From Rhizobium sp. CG5 (lineage in GTDB: Bacteria; Pseudomonadota; Alphaproteobacteria; Rhizobiales; Rhizobiaceae), in contig NZ_JABAEF010000022.1 of assembly GCF_023701945.1 (NCBI RefSeq), positions 1-64,000 on the forward strand: a stretch of 64,000 bases of DNA. The letters run 5' to 3'. The position numbers and the translations under genes were made by a program. This document shows positions 8,980 to 17,830 of the stretch, one piece after another. The notes below the pieces were generated by a model that had not been told where the DNA came from, searched no databases, and was given only the letters and a program-made list of their open reading frames with translations. Positions within the stretch are counted from its first letter, which is position 1. The number at the start of each line of letters is the position of its first letter.

Positions 8980-10146
8980 TCACGCGGCTTTGCCCGAGAG
9001 TCCACGCCGCGCACCGATCTTGCCGAAGATTTCAACGGCCCGGTCGATCATCGCCGCATCCGTGGCAGGCCCTAGAGACAGTCTCAGCCCGCCGGTCTTG
9101 GCGTCCAGCCCCATGGCATTCAGCACATGGCTCTCGCCGCCCTTGCCGGAGGAGCAGGCAGCCCCCGCCGAAAGCGCCAGGCCTTCCAGATCAAACGCGA
9201 TCTGCCCGGTTTCCGCCTTCAGGCCCGGCAGCGTGAAGAAACAGGTATTGGCCAGCCGCTCGACGCCCGACCCGTGAATGACCACATCCGGGGACGCCTT
9301 GCGCATGCCGTTTTCCAGCCTGTCGCGCAAGGCGCGGATTGCCGCATTGCGCGGTTCGATGTCTTTTGCAGCCAATGCCGCCGCCACACCAAATCCGGCG
9401 ATCGCCGCCAGATTTTCCGTGCCGCCGCGATGGCCTTTTTCCTGACCGCCGCCGCGGATCAGCGGCACGGGCATCAGGGTCTCGCCGCGCGCCACCAGGG
9501 CGCCGGCACCTTTGGGGCCACCCAGCTTGTGGGCCGAGAGGATGATAAAATCCGCGTCCAGCGCAGTGATATCGATCGGCATGCGGCCGGCTGCCTGCAC
9601 GGCATCGACCACCAGCAGACCGCCATGGGCATGGACGAGCCTTGCCGCTTCCGCCACCGGCTGGACGATGCCGGTCTCGTTATTGGCCAGCATGATGGCC
9701 ACCATCGGCAGGCCGGCTTCGCGCGGATGAGCGTTGAGTGAAGCCTCCAGCGCGGCCAGATCGACGATGCCGGACGGCAGGACTGTTATCTCGGACATGG
9801 CCTCTGCGTCGAACCGACCGCCCAACCGAACGGCCGGATGTTCGATCGCCGAGACATACAGACGGGAGGCGGCAAGCGGCGCGCGGCCCATGCGCAGATG
9901 CGGCGTCAGCACATGGTTGGCAGCCTCGGTGGCACTGCTGGCAAAGATCACATTGGCAGGCGCAGCCCCGACTAGGTCGGCCACCTGGCGCCGCGCCGTC
10001 TCGATCATGGCGCGGGCGGCACGGCCTTCCTGATGCACAGACGACGGATTGCCCGACAGCACAAGCGCGTCCAGCATGGCCGTGCGTGCCTCGTCCAGAA
10101 GCGGCGCCGTGGCATTCCAGTCGAGATAAATGCGCTCTTTCGCCAT
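8980..10146 (-). CDS. Cysteine desulfurase, group I-like (SufS2/IscS-like)
   Basis: 388 residues, a PLP class-V aminotransferase-fold desulfurase. The PLP lysine is K207 in LSAHKLGGPKG. The sulfur-carrying cysteine is C331 in SAGAACSSGKG, inside a longer loop as in NifS/IscS enzymes, which differs from the SufS at 3405-4652. It is the first gene of the operon, corresponding to sufS2 in the Agrobacterium-type order. The start at 10146 is chosen because MAKERIYLDWNATAP is the conserved N-terminus; the ribosome site is weak. Promoter and operators lie at 10254-10303. Confidence 0.9.
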   Translation of the reverse strand: MAKERIYLDWNATAPLLDEARTAMLDALVLSGNPSSVHQEGRAARAMIETARRQVADLVGAAPANVIFASSATEAANHVLTPHLRMGRAPLAASRLYVSAIEHPAVRLGGRFDAEAMSEITVLPSGIVDLAALEASLNAHPREAGLPMVAIMLANNETGIVQPVAEAARLVHAHGGLLVVDAVQAAGRMPIDITALDADFIILSAHKLGGPKGAGALVARGETLMPVPLIRGGGQEKGHRGGTENLAAIAGFGVAAALAAKDIEPRNAAIRALRDRLENGMRKASPDVVIHGSGVERLANTCFFTLPGLKAETGQIAFDLEGLALSAGAACSSGKGGESHVLNAMGLDAKTGGLRLSLGPATDAAMIDRAVEIFGKIGARRGLSGKAA

Positions 10147-10253
10147 GTTATCGTCCGGATTCCGATGCGTTCTGGCCGTTCGGCGCATTTTCCTTGAAAT
10201 GAGCGACGGGCTTGTCCTATGACACGTTCCAACAGGTATAACAGCCATACCAG

Positions 10254-10303
10254 TTTCGAACAATTCTAAACTGAGTTCTAGAAAAGTTGACTGGTCCCGT
10301 CAA
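10254..10303 (-). promoter_or_regulatory. suf operon promoter with RirA-type and Irr-type operators
   Basis: On the minus strand TTGACG (10298-10303), a 17-base spacer and TAGAAC (10275-10280) form a sigma-70-type promoter. TGACTGGTCCCGTCA (10288-10302) exactly fits TGA-N9-TCA, the RirA iron-responsive operator, and covers the -35 box and spacer. TTTCGAACAATTCTAAA (10254-10270) differs by one base from the Irr iron-control element TTTAGAA-N3-TTCTAAA (read on the minus strand as TTTAGAA-TTG-TTCGAAA) and spans the expected transcription start. The Agrobacterium suf operon is known to respond to both regulators; their binding here is inferred. Confidence 0.75.
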
Positions 10304-10361
10304 GTCATCTTGCCGAATTGAACGGGATCGGACACAAAAAAAGACACGGACCGGAGTATCT

Positions 10362-11039
10362 ATGCCCGAAGTCATATTCAACGGCCCCGCGGGTCGCCTT
10401 GAAGGCCGCTATCAGCCATCCAAGGAAAAAAGCGCCCCGATCGCCATCATCCTGCATCCGCATCCGCAGTTTGGCGGAACGATGAACAACCAGATCGTCT
10501 ACCAGTTGTTCTACATGTTCCAGAAGCGCGGCTTCACGACCTTGCGGTTCAACTTCCGCGGCATCGGCCGCAGCCAGGGCGAATTCGACCATGGCGCCGG
10601 AGAATTGTCGGATGCGGCTTCCGCGCTCGACTGGGTGCAGAGCCTGCATCCGGATTCGAAAAGCTGCTGGGTCGCCGGTTATTCGTTCGGCTCCTGGATC
10701 GGCATGCAGCTCTTGATGCGCCGGCCCGAGATCGAAGGCTTCATGTCGATCGCGCCGCAGCCCAATACCTACGACTTCTCCTTCCTCGCCCCCTGCCCGT
10801 CGTCCGGCCTGATCATCCATGGCGACAGCGACAAGGTGGCGCCTGAAAAGGACGTCCAGGGTCTGGTCGACAAGCTGAAGAGCCAGAAGGGCATCCTGAT
10901 CACCCACAAGACGCTGCCCGGCGCCAACCATTTCTTCAATGGCCAGGTCGATACCCTGATGGGCGAATGCGAAGACTATCTCGACCGCCGCCTCGAAGGC
11001 GAACTGGTCCCCGAACCGGCCGCCAAGCGCATCCGGTAA
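10362..11039 (+). CDS. Alpha/beta hydrolase (dienelactone-hydrolase-like)
   Basis: 225 residues. Nucleophile elbow is GYSFGSW (about residues 107-113). The oxyanion region is LHPHPQFGGTMNN near residue 36, the acid is probably in IHGDSDKVAPEKD, and the histidine is in PGANHFFNGQ. The HPHPxxGGxMxN motif is typical of a soluble bacterial hydrolase subgroup of unknown substrate. GGAG precedes the ATG at 10362. It is divergent from the suf operon and shares its 215-base intergenic region, so RirA/Irr binding there might also touch this gene. The PIN toxin gene begins eight bases after its stop. Confidence 0.85.
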   Translation: MPEVIFNGPAGRLEGRYQPSKEKSAPIAIILHPHPQFGGTMNNQIVYQLFYMFQKRGFTTLRFNFRGIGRSQGEFDHGAGELSDAASALDWVQSLHPDSKSCWVAGYSFGSWIGMQLLMRRPEIEGFMSIAPQPNTYDFSFLAPCPSSGLIIHGDSDKVAPEKDVQGLVDKLKSQKGILITHKTLPGANHFFNGQVDTLMGECEDYLDRRLEGELVPEPAAKRIR

Positions 11040-11047
11040 CCAGAGAT

Positions 11048-11470
11048 ATGCGGATCGTGGTCGATACGAACGTTTTCATAAGCGCTTGTATCGGCCGCGG
11101 TGATGCTTCCAAGGTGATTGAGGCGTGCATCGAAGGCAGGGCGGTGCCCTTGATCGGCAAAGCGCTTTATCTTGAATACGAGGACGTCATAGCGCGAGAC
11201 GATATTTTCAGACGCGCCCGCCTCAATTTAGCAGAGCGAAATGCGCTCTTCGATATCTTCCTTGGCAAGTGCGACCGTCCGGACGTATACTTCAGATGGC
11301 GTCCTAACCTCAGCGATGAATCCGACAATCACATCATGGATCTCGCGGTCGCCGGAAATGCTCGCTTTGTCATCACAAGCAATACGCGTGACTTCCGAGG
11401 CGCCGAACTGAGATTTGAGCATATAGCGGTCGTCAGCCCCACACGCTTTCTCGAGGAACTCAACCGATGA
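11048..11470 (+). CDS. PIN-domain toxin of a toxin-antitoxin pair
   Basis: 140 residues. PIN RNase fold of the putative-toxin COG1569 type: it begins MRIVVDTNVFISACI with the catalytic D6, and has the distal acidic motif ESDNHIMDLAVA and the terminal ITSNTRDF strand. Such proteins cut RNA using a Mg-binding acidic cluster. The downstream gene overlaps by 4 nt (ATGA) and is a ribbon-helix-helix-type partner. Codon use here is more AT-rich than in neighbours, consistent with acquisition. Order is toxin then antitoxin, the reverse of most VapBC loci but usual for this PIN subgroup. Confidence 0.85.
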   Translation: MRIVVDTNVFISACIGRGDASKVIEACIEGRAVPLIGKALYLEYEDVIARDDIFRRARLNLAERNALFDIFLGKCDRPDVYFRWRPNLSDESDNHIMDLAVAGNARFVITSNTRDFRGAELRFEHIAVVSPTRFLEELNR

Positions 11471-11673
11471 ACGCGATCAGTATAGAACTCCCAAAGGATC
11501 TTCGAGACAAGATCGAGGCGATCGCGTCCGAGCGCAACATTCCTGTGGCAGAGCTTTATCTCGACATGACCCGAGCGATGATCGAGGACTACGACGTGGA
11601 ACGGCGATTTCGTGAGCGGGCGGAGCGCGGCAAAGGGCGCGAGGCCGAAGCGCTCGCGTTGTTGCGGCGGTAG
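11467..11673 (+). CDS. Antitoxin partner of the PIN toxin (ribbon-helix-helix-like)
   Basis: 68 residues. The N-terminal SIELPKDLRDKIEAIASERNIP is a beta strand followed by helix-turn-helix, as in ribbon-helix-helix DNA-binding antitoxins. The C-terminal half is a charged helix (ERRFRERAERGKGREAEALALL) suited to wrapping a toxin. The ATG overlaps the toxin stop (ATGA), giving coupled synthesis. It probably neutralises the PIN toxin and represses the pair. No palindromic operator was evident upstream of the toxin, where only eight bases separate it from the hydrolase gene. Confidence 0.75.
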   Translation: MNAISIELPKDLRDKIEAIASERNIPVAELYLDMTRAMIEDYDVERRFRERAERGKGREAEALALLRR

Positions 11674-11727
11674 TTCCGTCTGCCGCCTTATCCGATTGTA
11701 TAACGGTATCTATGGAGCCAATGCGCA

Positions 11728-12891
11728 CTATAGCTCCGTCAGAACCCCGCCCGACACCGGCGCCCTGACACCCGTCGTTGCCGGATAGGTCAAGGGCAGG
11801 CCCATGAGCGACCGCACGGCCAGATAGGCCCAAGCCTCCGCTTCCATGGCATCTCCATCGAAACCGGCTTCCTCGGCCGACAGGACGACGGCACCGTGCC
11901 CTGCTGCGAGGTCCTTCAGATCCGCCATGATCACCCGATTGAGCCGACCGCCGCCGCAGATGACAAAAGCCTTCGGCATAAAGGGCAGATGACCCGTCGA
12001 TTTGATCACCGACGCGGCGCTGACATAGGCGAGCGTCCGGGCGCCGTCGGACAGTTCGGCCTCGCCGCCGGACGGCGGCAGAAAATCGTTGCGGTCGAGC
12101 GACCGGCGGCTGTCGGCGGTGAAGAACGGATTGTCGAGATAACGATCGGCCAGAGTGTGGACGATCCGGCCCTCCGAGGCGATCATGCCGCCCTGGTCGA
12201 AGGGAATGCCGGCATGGGCCTCGACCCATTGGTCGATCAGGGTGTTGCCCGGCCCGCTGTCGAAGGCGGTGATCGTGCCGTCGCGGTCGATCGAGGTCAG
12301 GTTGGAGATGCCGCCGATATTGACGAAGCACACCGGCCACCGGGCGTCTTTCAACTGGGCTGCCAGCGCGGCGTGATAGGCCGGCACCAGGGGCGCGCCC
12401 TGCCCGCCATGCGCCATGTCATTGGCGCGCATGTCGTGGACCACGGCAATGCCGGTTTGCCGCGCCAGCAGCGGGCCGTCGCCGATCTGCACCGTCAGAG
12501 CCTCATCCGGGCGATGCAGCACGGTCTGGCCGTGAAAGCCGATCACATCGATATCGCCGGCCAAGAGATTGTTACCGCTCAGAAATCTTACAACAGACTC
12601 GGCATGACGTTGCGTAAGGTCGCGCTCCAGTGCCGCAAGGTCACCGGGACGGTCGGTCCTGCGCTTGATCGTCTTGGCCTCCTCCAATCCCTGCTTCAGG
12701 CGGTCGCGGAAAGCGGGCTCGTAGGCGACCGCCAGAAAGGGTCCGCGTTCGATGACGCGCTCGCCATCGGTTGCGACCATGGCGACGTCGATTCCATCCA
12801 TCGACGTGCCGCTCATCAGGCCGATGGCCCGGTATATCCTGCCCAAATCCAAGATCCTTTCCCGACTCGCGATCGGTCTCATTGAAAACAT
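11728..12891 (-). CDS. anmK: Anhydro-N-acetylmuramic acid kinase
   Basis: 387 residues, ASKHA-fold kinase that hydrolyses the 1,6-anhydro ring and phosphorylates anhMurNAc during peptidoglycan recycling. The phosphate-binding signature GLMSGTSMDGIDVA lies near 24-37. Other motifs are GFHGQTVLHRP, NIGGISNLT and the C-terminal GGGRLNRVIM. Family length is about 370, so the first ~15 residues may be over-called; ATGs at 12891 and 12882 are both possible. It is divergent from tyrS with 81 bases between them, a pairing common in alphaproteobacteria. Confidence 0.93.
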   Translation of the reverse strand: MFSMRPIASRERILDLGRIYRAIGLMSGTSMDGIDVAMVATDGERVIERGPFLAVAYEPAFRDRLKQGLEEAKTIKRRTDRPGDLAALERDLTQRHAESVVRFLSGNNLLAGDIDVIGFHGQTVLHRPDEALTVQIGDGPLLARQTGIAVVHDMRANDMAHGGQGAPLVPAYHAALAAQLKDARWPVCFVNIGGISNLTSIDRDGTITAFDSGPGNTLIDQWVEAHAGIPFDQGGMIASEGRIVHTLADRYLDNPFFTADSRRSLDRNDFLPPSGGEAELSDGARTLAYVSAASVIKSTGHLPFMPKAFVICGGGRLNRVIMADLKDLAAGHGAVVLSAEEAGFDGDAMEAEAWAYLAVRSLMGLPLTYPATTGVRAPVSGGVLTEL

Positions 12892-12972
12892 TCATGGCCG
12901 AAACAGGTGCATATTTCAAAAAACAATGCTAAAGCGCCCGCGAATTTCCCCATTCAGACCACTCCAGAAAGC

Positions 12973-14235
12973 ATGACTGCCATGACGAAGTTCAAGTCCG
13001 ATTTCCTGCAGACGCTGTCCGAGCGCGGCTTCATTCATCAGGTCTCCGATGAAACCGGCCTCGACGACCTCCTGTGCAAGGAAACCGTGACGGCCTATAT
13101 CGGCTTCGATCCGACCGCACCCTCGCTACATGCCGGCTCGCTGATCCAGATCATGATGCTGCACTGGTTCCAGGCGACCGGCCACCGGCCGATCTCGCTG
13201 ATGGGCGGCGGCACCGGCATGGTGGGCGATCCCTCCTTCAAGGAGGAAGCCCGCCAGTTGATGACGGTCGACACGATCGAGGGCAACATTGCCTCGATCA
13301 AGCGGGTCTTTTCCAACTACCTGGCCTACGGCGACGGTCCCAAGGACGCGCTGATGATCAACAATGCCGACTGGCTGCGCTCGCTCAACTATCTCGAATT
13401 CCTGCGCGATGTCGGCCGGCATTTCTCGGTCAACCGCATGCTTGCCTTCGACAGCGTCAAGACGCGCCTTGACCGCGAGCAGTCGCTGTCCTTCCTGGAA
13501 TTCAACTACATGATCCTCCAGGCCTATGATTTCGTAGAGCTTGCCCAGCGCACCGGCTGCCGGCTGCAGATGGGCGGCTCCGACCAGTGGGGCAACATCA
13601 TCAACGGCATCGATCTTGGCCATCGCATGGGCACGCCGCAGCTCTATGCTCTGACCTCGCCGCTTTTGACCACCTCGTCGGGCGCCAAGATGGGCAAGTC
13701 GATGAATGGCGCCGTCTGGTTGAACCCGGACATGCTATCGGCTTATGACTTCTGGCAGTACTGGCGCAACACCGAGGATGCCGACGTGGCGCGCTTCCTG
13801 AAGCTCTACACCACGCTGCCGATGGACGAGATCGCTCGCCTGTCGGCACTGGGCGGCGCCGAGATCAACGAGGTCAAGAAGATCCTCGCCACCGAAGTGA
13901 CGGCGATCCTGCATGGCCGTGCGGCCGCCGACGAAGCGGCGGAGACGGCGCGCAAGACGTTTGAGGAAGGTGCTATTGCCGACAACCTGCCGTCGATCGA
14001 TGTGACCGCTGCCGAACTCGAAGCCGGCCTCGGCCTGCTGGGCCTGATCGTGCGGGCCGGTCTTGCCGCCAGCAATGGCGAAGCCCGCCGGCATGTACAG
14101 GGTGGTGCCGTGCGCATCAACGACAGCCAGGTCAGCGACGAACGTTTGATCATCGGCACATCGGATGTGACCGGTGATGGGGTGATCAAGCTGTCCCTGG
14201 GCAAGAAGAAGCATATGCTGGTGCGCCCTGCTTAA
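12973..14235 (+). CDS. tyrS: Tyrosyl-tRNA synthetase
   Basis: 420 residues, class I synthetase charging tRNA-Tyr. The HIGH-type motif appears as LHAGS and the KMSKS loop as GAKMGKS, both normal for the TyrS subgroup. QMGGSDQWGNI is the tyrosine-binding segment. The C-terminal 65 residues are an S4-like RNA-binding domain (LIVRAGLAASNGEARRHVQGGAVRIND). ATG at 12973 is chosen, with another at 12982; both have weak ribosome sites. A strong terminator follows the stop by 33 bases. Confidence 0.96.
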   Translation: MTAMTKFKSDFLQTLSERGFIHQVSDETGLDDLLCKETVTAYIGFDPTAPSLHAGSLIQIMMLHWFQATGHRPISLMGGGTGMVGDPSFKEEARQLMTVDTIEGNIASIKRVFSNYLAYGDGPKDALMINNADWLRSLNYLEFLRDVGRHFSVNRMLAFDSVKTRLDREQSLSFLEFNYMILQAYDFVELAQRTGCRLQMGGSDQWGNIINGIDLGHRMGTPQLYALTSPLLTTSSGAKMGKSMNGAVWLNPDMLSAYDFWQYWRNTEDADVARFLKLYTTLPMDEIARLSALGGAEINEVKKILATEVTAILHGRAAADEAAETARKTFEEGAIADNLPSIDVTAAELEAGLGLLGLIVRAGLAASNGEARRHVQGGAVRINDSQVSDERLIIGTSDVTGDGVIKLSLGKKKHMLVRPA

Positions 14236-14267
14236 GCTGCCTCAGGGACAAAATCACTGACAGAACG

Positions 14268-14294
14268 GACCGGCGCGCAATCGCCGGTCTTTTT
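14268..14294 (+). terminator. Rho-independent terminator after tyrS
   Basis: GACCGGCG (14268-14275), a six-base loop and CGCCGGTC (14282-14289) form an 8-bp stem followed by five T. It ends three bases before the stop codon of the convergent large gene. Confidence 0.9.
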
Positions 14295-14296
14295 GT

Positions 14297-17200
14297 CTAT
14301 TGAAACTCGAAAATCTGCCGGAACACGCCGGGCGCGATGATCGACAGCGGGTTGATCGCCAGCTTCGGCGTTTCCGTCGGCCCGGTCAGCTTGAAGGTGA
14401 TGCCGAGCAGGCCGCGGTCCCGGCCATTGCCGAGCAGGATGCCGATGACCGGCAATTCGGCGAACAGCCGGTTCAGCCCGTAGGCCGGCATGAAGGTGCC
14501 GGTCATATCCATGTTTCCGGCGCCGTCGCGCACGGTGCCCTGAAAGGTCGCTCCGACCTGATGGCCGCGGACCACGCCGTTTTCGGTGCGCAGCGCACCG
14601 TCGGCATAGATCACCCTGGCAAAGGCGCGCTGAAATTTTTCCGAGCGCACGTCGATGTCGCGCTTCACCGCGCTGTTGAGGCTCTGGCCGTCGGCGCTGG
14701 CCGGGGTCGAGACAATCGACTGTAGCCGCTCCTCATCCTCGACGCCGAAATTGCGGATATCGATCGAACCGTTCCATTTCTGGCCGATATCGCCCCGCAG
14801 CTTGAAATCCAGCAAACCGCCGCGCATCCGGCTGTAAAGATCGGTCAGCCGCAGCAGAGCGCCGGCGTCGCTGGTGATGACAGACATTTCATTGCCGCGA
14901 TCGCCTTTCTTGAGCTGCGAGACCACTGCCTCGCCGCTCTTGGTCGTGGCCTTCATATCAAGCGCCGTCGTCTTTCCGGCGCGCGTCGCATAGAGCATCG
15001 AGACGTTGCGCAGGGTCTCGTCGTTGAATCCTATAAGCGTGTCGAGTGCCAGTTCGACCGTTGCGCCGGTGCCATCGTCGTCGCCATCTTTCGCGCCAGC
15101 CCCCTGTGCCGAGGTCTTCATCATGGCCAGCAGCGGACGTGCATCGGCGGCAGTCCCCGACACGTTGACGCGGTAGATGCCTTTGACCAGACGCACCGAT
15201 ACCGCATAGTCGTCGGCAGGGGACAGGCGCATGCGGTTGAGATCGGCCGAAATCAGTCCGGTTTTGCCGATCTGCAGCTTGCCGGCTGCGCCAAACCCGT
15301 CGCCATCGAAGGTGAAATTGTCGATGGTGGTCACACCGTCCTTCTCGGCAAACTGCAGCTCGGTGTTCGCCTTGATGCCGCTGCCCTTGCTCCAGCCGAC
15401 CCATGGCAGGGTCACCGTCGCGCGGGTCAGGTCGGCCTTGACGGACTGGTGCGTGTCATCGACACGGGCAATTTCCAAGGCGATCGGGCCATCGACCAGA
15501 TCCTCCAGCCCCGGCGCCAGCTTCTTGCGGTCGGCATTGTCCAGGTCGAACCGGATGACACGCGTCCTTTCGACGGTCGAGCCAGTTTCCACCGGCTCGG
15601 TCAGGGAGACCTCCATCGGTATATCGTCGATCTTGCCCTTGGCCTCCAGCCGCGCCGACTGACGGTCGATGTCCAGGGTCCCGTCAAGACTGCTGATCCG
15701 GCGGCCGGCATAGTCAGGCTTCAGATCGACACCGGACAGGTTCATATGCGCCTTCCAGTCCGGTGGCGGCGGCTTCTGATCATTGATCAGACCGATCCGC
15801 GCCTCGACATCGGCGGACACATCGCCGCTGAAATCGCTGGCCTTGAAACCGGTGCGCTCCAGGGCGCCGATCGGCCGGAAGGTGACCAGTTCCGCCACCG
15901 CGTCGGCAGCGCCCGAAACCGCGATCTTCAGATCCGCCATCAGCGGCTTGCTATAGGTGTTTGCGATCATGAAATCGCCGCCGTCGACGCGCACCGTGCG
16001 CCCGGACGGAAAATAGGATGTGCCGCTGGCGATATTGACCTCGAGCCGCTGGCCTTTGAGATCGAAATGGGCCGCGGTGTCGCGGATCGGCGGAATGTCG
16101 CCGGCAATGTTCATGCGCGCATTGACGATGTCGAAGCTGATCTTCAACTCGTTTTCGTCCAGATCCAGCGGGTGCGGGATGACCGGAAGCCGGCCGGCCG
16201 GCAGGAAGACCTCGATGGACCCTTGCGTGATCGTTCCGCCATAGAGATTGGACATCACCCAGGCGCGCGGCTTCATCGCCATCCAATACGGCCACATCTG
16301 CTTGACCACGGATGTGTGCATGTCGGCAATCGAGCCGTTGAAGCGGATTTCCGGCGATTTGTCGCCGAAGCGGACATTGACGGTGCCCGTCATGCGGCCG
16401 GACGGAGTGGCGACCGTCAGATCGCCGATCTGCAATTCCCGGGTGCCGTGCAGGTAGCGGCCATAGGCCTTCATCGAGAACGGAATGGGCGTTTCACCCG
16501 ACGTCGCCACCGAGGCCAGGCCGTCGTTGACGAGGAAATCGATGCCGATGCCCTTGCCCTGACCGGCGCCATCGGGCAGCCGGTCCAGATCGATCAGCCC
16601 GCCCGTAAACGGCATGCGCATCTGCCCGAAGACTGCCAGCGACGGCCTCAGTTCGATCGTCTGCTTGGTAAAATCGTAAGCCAGGTTGAGATTGGCTCGC
16701 GTCAGTTCCTGCTGATCGCCGTCGACATAGATCTGGCCCGGATGGGCCTTGACCGTTGCAGACAGGGATGCCGCGCCGCGCGCACTGCCACGACCGGCGG
16801 ACAGGGCGATGTCCACCTTGCCGTCCAGTCCCTGACGGGGTTTGCCCTGGATAATCTTCAATAGAAAGGGGGTCACATGTACATCGGACAGGGTCGCGTT
16901 CAGGGATGTGGCGCGGTCGCCGCCACTCTGTGCCTCGGCGGTCAGCGTGCTGACATGGCCGTTGACCGAGAACTGTCCGTTGAACAGCAGCGCCCCGCTA
17001 TCGCTGCGCCGCATCACCATATCATCGATCGAGACCGCCAGCGGCTTGGCGCCGGAGCCCAGCATGGCAATTTCGACGCCACCGATGCGCAGGCTGTCCA
17101 GCCCGCCGCGGGCAATGAAATCCCGGGCTCCGTCGATCTGCACGAATGCCGCCTCAAGCACCGCCGGGATCTCGTCGATGCGCCGGGATGCCAGATCGAT

Positions 17201-17707
17201 CGATCCGCCTTTCGGCAAGAGCGAGGCATCGAGCGTCAGTCCCTCGGCCTCGACCTCGCTGACCGACACGCGCCCGCGCAGCAGCGACACGGGATCGAGC
17301 ACGAGGCGGACGGCATCGATTCGTGACAGGACCTCGCCCGAGGTGGCGGCAATCACGGAGACGTTCCGGACTTCGAGCGCCAGATGCAGGGATTTCGAAA
17401 AGCGGATGGCCGTCGAGCCGATATCGGTCCGGTATTTGGGCCCGATGGCGGCCTGCAGGACGGATCGCGCTCCATTCGACAGGGTGCGGTCGAGCGACCC
17501 GGTCTCGACGGCGAGAACGACCAAGCCGGAGACGAAAATGGCAGCGAAAACAAGCCAGAGCGCGAATCGGCCAGCCCTGCCGGCGAACCGAACGCGCGCC
17601 GGGCAATGAACGATCAATGGGTCCTCGATCTGCGCGGATGGCAGATGATGCAGGGGCACGATATCCTGCTTCCGAAAACTGATCTTTTCGCCCCGGATGT
17701 CTCCCAT
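14297..17707 (-). CDS. Large AsmA/YhdP-family envelope protein (DUF3971)
   Basis: 1136 residues. A cytoplasmic N-terminus of about 45 residues precedes a single transmembrane helix (about 47-67, FALWLVFAAIFVSGLVVLA). The rest is a long periplasmic domain rich in alternating beta strands, with DUF3971 in the middle and an AsmA-like C-terminal block (MDMTGTFMPAYGLNRLFAELPVIGILLG). YhdP/TamB-type proteins form long lipid-conducting grooves linking inner and outer membranes, so a role in phospholipid or outer-membrane homeostasis is the best guess. The final LTGPTETPKLAINPLSIIAPGVFRQIFEF is a hallmark of this family. It is convergent with tyrS and divergent from bcp. Confidence 0.85.
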   Translation of the reverse strand: MGDIRGEKISFRKQDIVPLHHLPSAQIEDPLIVHCPARVRFAGRAGRFALWLVFAAIFVSGLVVLAVETGSLDRTLSNGARSVLQAAIGPKYRTDIGSTAIRFSKSLHLALEVRNVSVIAATSGEVLSRIDAVRLVLDPVSLLRGRVSVSEVEAEGLTLDASLLPKGGSIDLASRRIDEIPAVLEAAFVQIDGARDFIARGGLDSLRIGGVEIAMLGSGAKPLAVSIDDMVMRRSDSGALLFNGQFSVNGHVSTLTAEAQSGGDRATSLNATLSDVHVTPFLLKIIQGKPRQGLDGKVDIALSAGRGSARGAASLSATVKAHPGQIYVDGDQQELTRANLNLAYDFTKQTIELRPSLAVFGQMRMPFTGGLIDLDRLPDGAGQGKGIGIDFLVNDGLASVATSGETPIPFSMKAYGRYLHGTRELQIGDLTVATPSGRMTGTVNVRFGDKSPEIRFNGSIADMHTSVVKQMWPYWMAMKPRAWVMSNLYGGTITQGSIEVFLPAGRLPVIPHPLDLDENELKISFDIVNARMNIAGDIPPIRDTAAHFDLKGQRLEVNIASGTSYFPSGRTVRVDGGDFMIANTYSKPLMADLKIAVSGAADAVAELVTFRPIGALERTGFKASDFSGDVSADVEARIGLINDQKPPPPDWKAHMNLSGVDLKPDYAGRRISSLDGTLDIDRQSARLEAKGKIDDIPMEVSLTEPVETGSTVERTRVIRFDLDNADRKKLAPGLEDLVDGPIALEIARVDDTHQSVKADLTRATVTLPWVGWSKGSGIKANTELQFAEKDGVTTIDNFTFDGDGFGAAGKLQIGKTGLISADLNRMRLSPADDYAVSVRLVKGIYRVNVSGTAADARPLLAMMKTSAQGAGAKDGDDDGTGATVELALDTLIGFNDETLRNVSMLYATRAGKTTALDMKATTKSGEAVVSQLKKGDRGNEMSVITSDAGALLRLTDLYSRMRGGLLDFKLRGDIGQKWNGSIDIRNFGVEDEERLQSIVSTPASADGQSLNSAVKRDIDVRSEKFQRAFARVIYADGALRTENGVVRGHQVGATFQGTVRDGAGNMDMTGTFMPAYGLNRLFAELPVIGILLGNGRDRGLLGITFKLTGPTETPKLAINPLSIIAPGVFRQIFEFQ

Positions 17708-17753
17708 GCGCTGGCGAATGTCTCCCGATAACGAATTGTTCCGGCAATGGCGA

Positions 17754-17781
17754 TTGCTGGAAAACCTCAGCTGACTATATA
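17754..17781 (+). promoter_or_regulatory. Probable promoter of bcp-DUF455
   Basis: TTGCTG (17754-17759), a 16-base spacer and TATATA (17776-17781) lie about 50 bases before the bcp ATG. The match is reasonable but has not been tested against background. Confidence 0.4.
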
Positions 17782-17830
17782 GCGATATTGACGATAGTGA
17801 TCCATAAAGCTGGCGAAAGAAAGGTGCACC

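Noticed and set aside
8880..8980. Separate promoter for sufB in the sufS2-sufB gap
   Set aside because: No -35/-10 pair with suitable spacing stood out; the hairpins suggest RNA processing instead.
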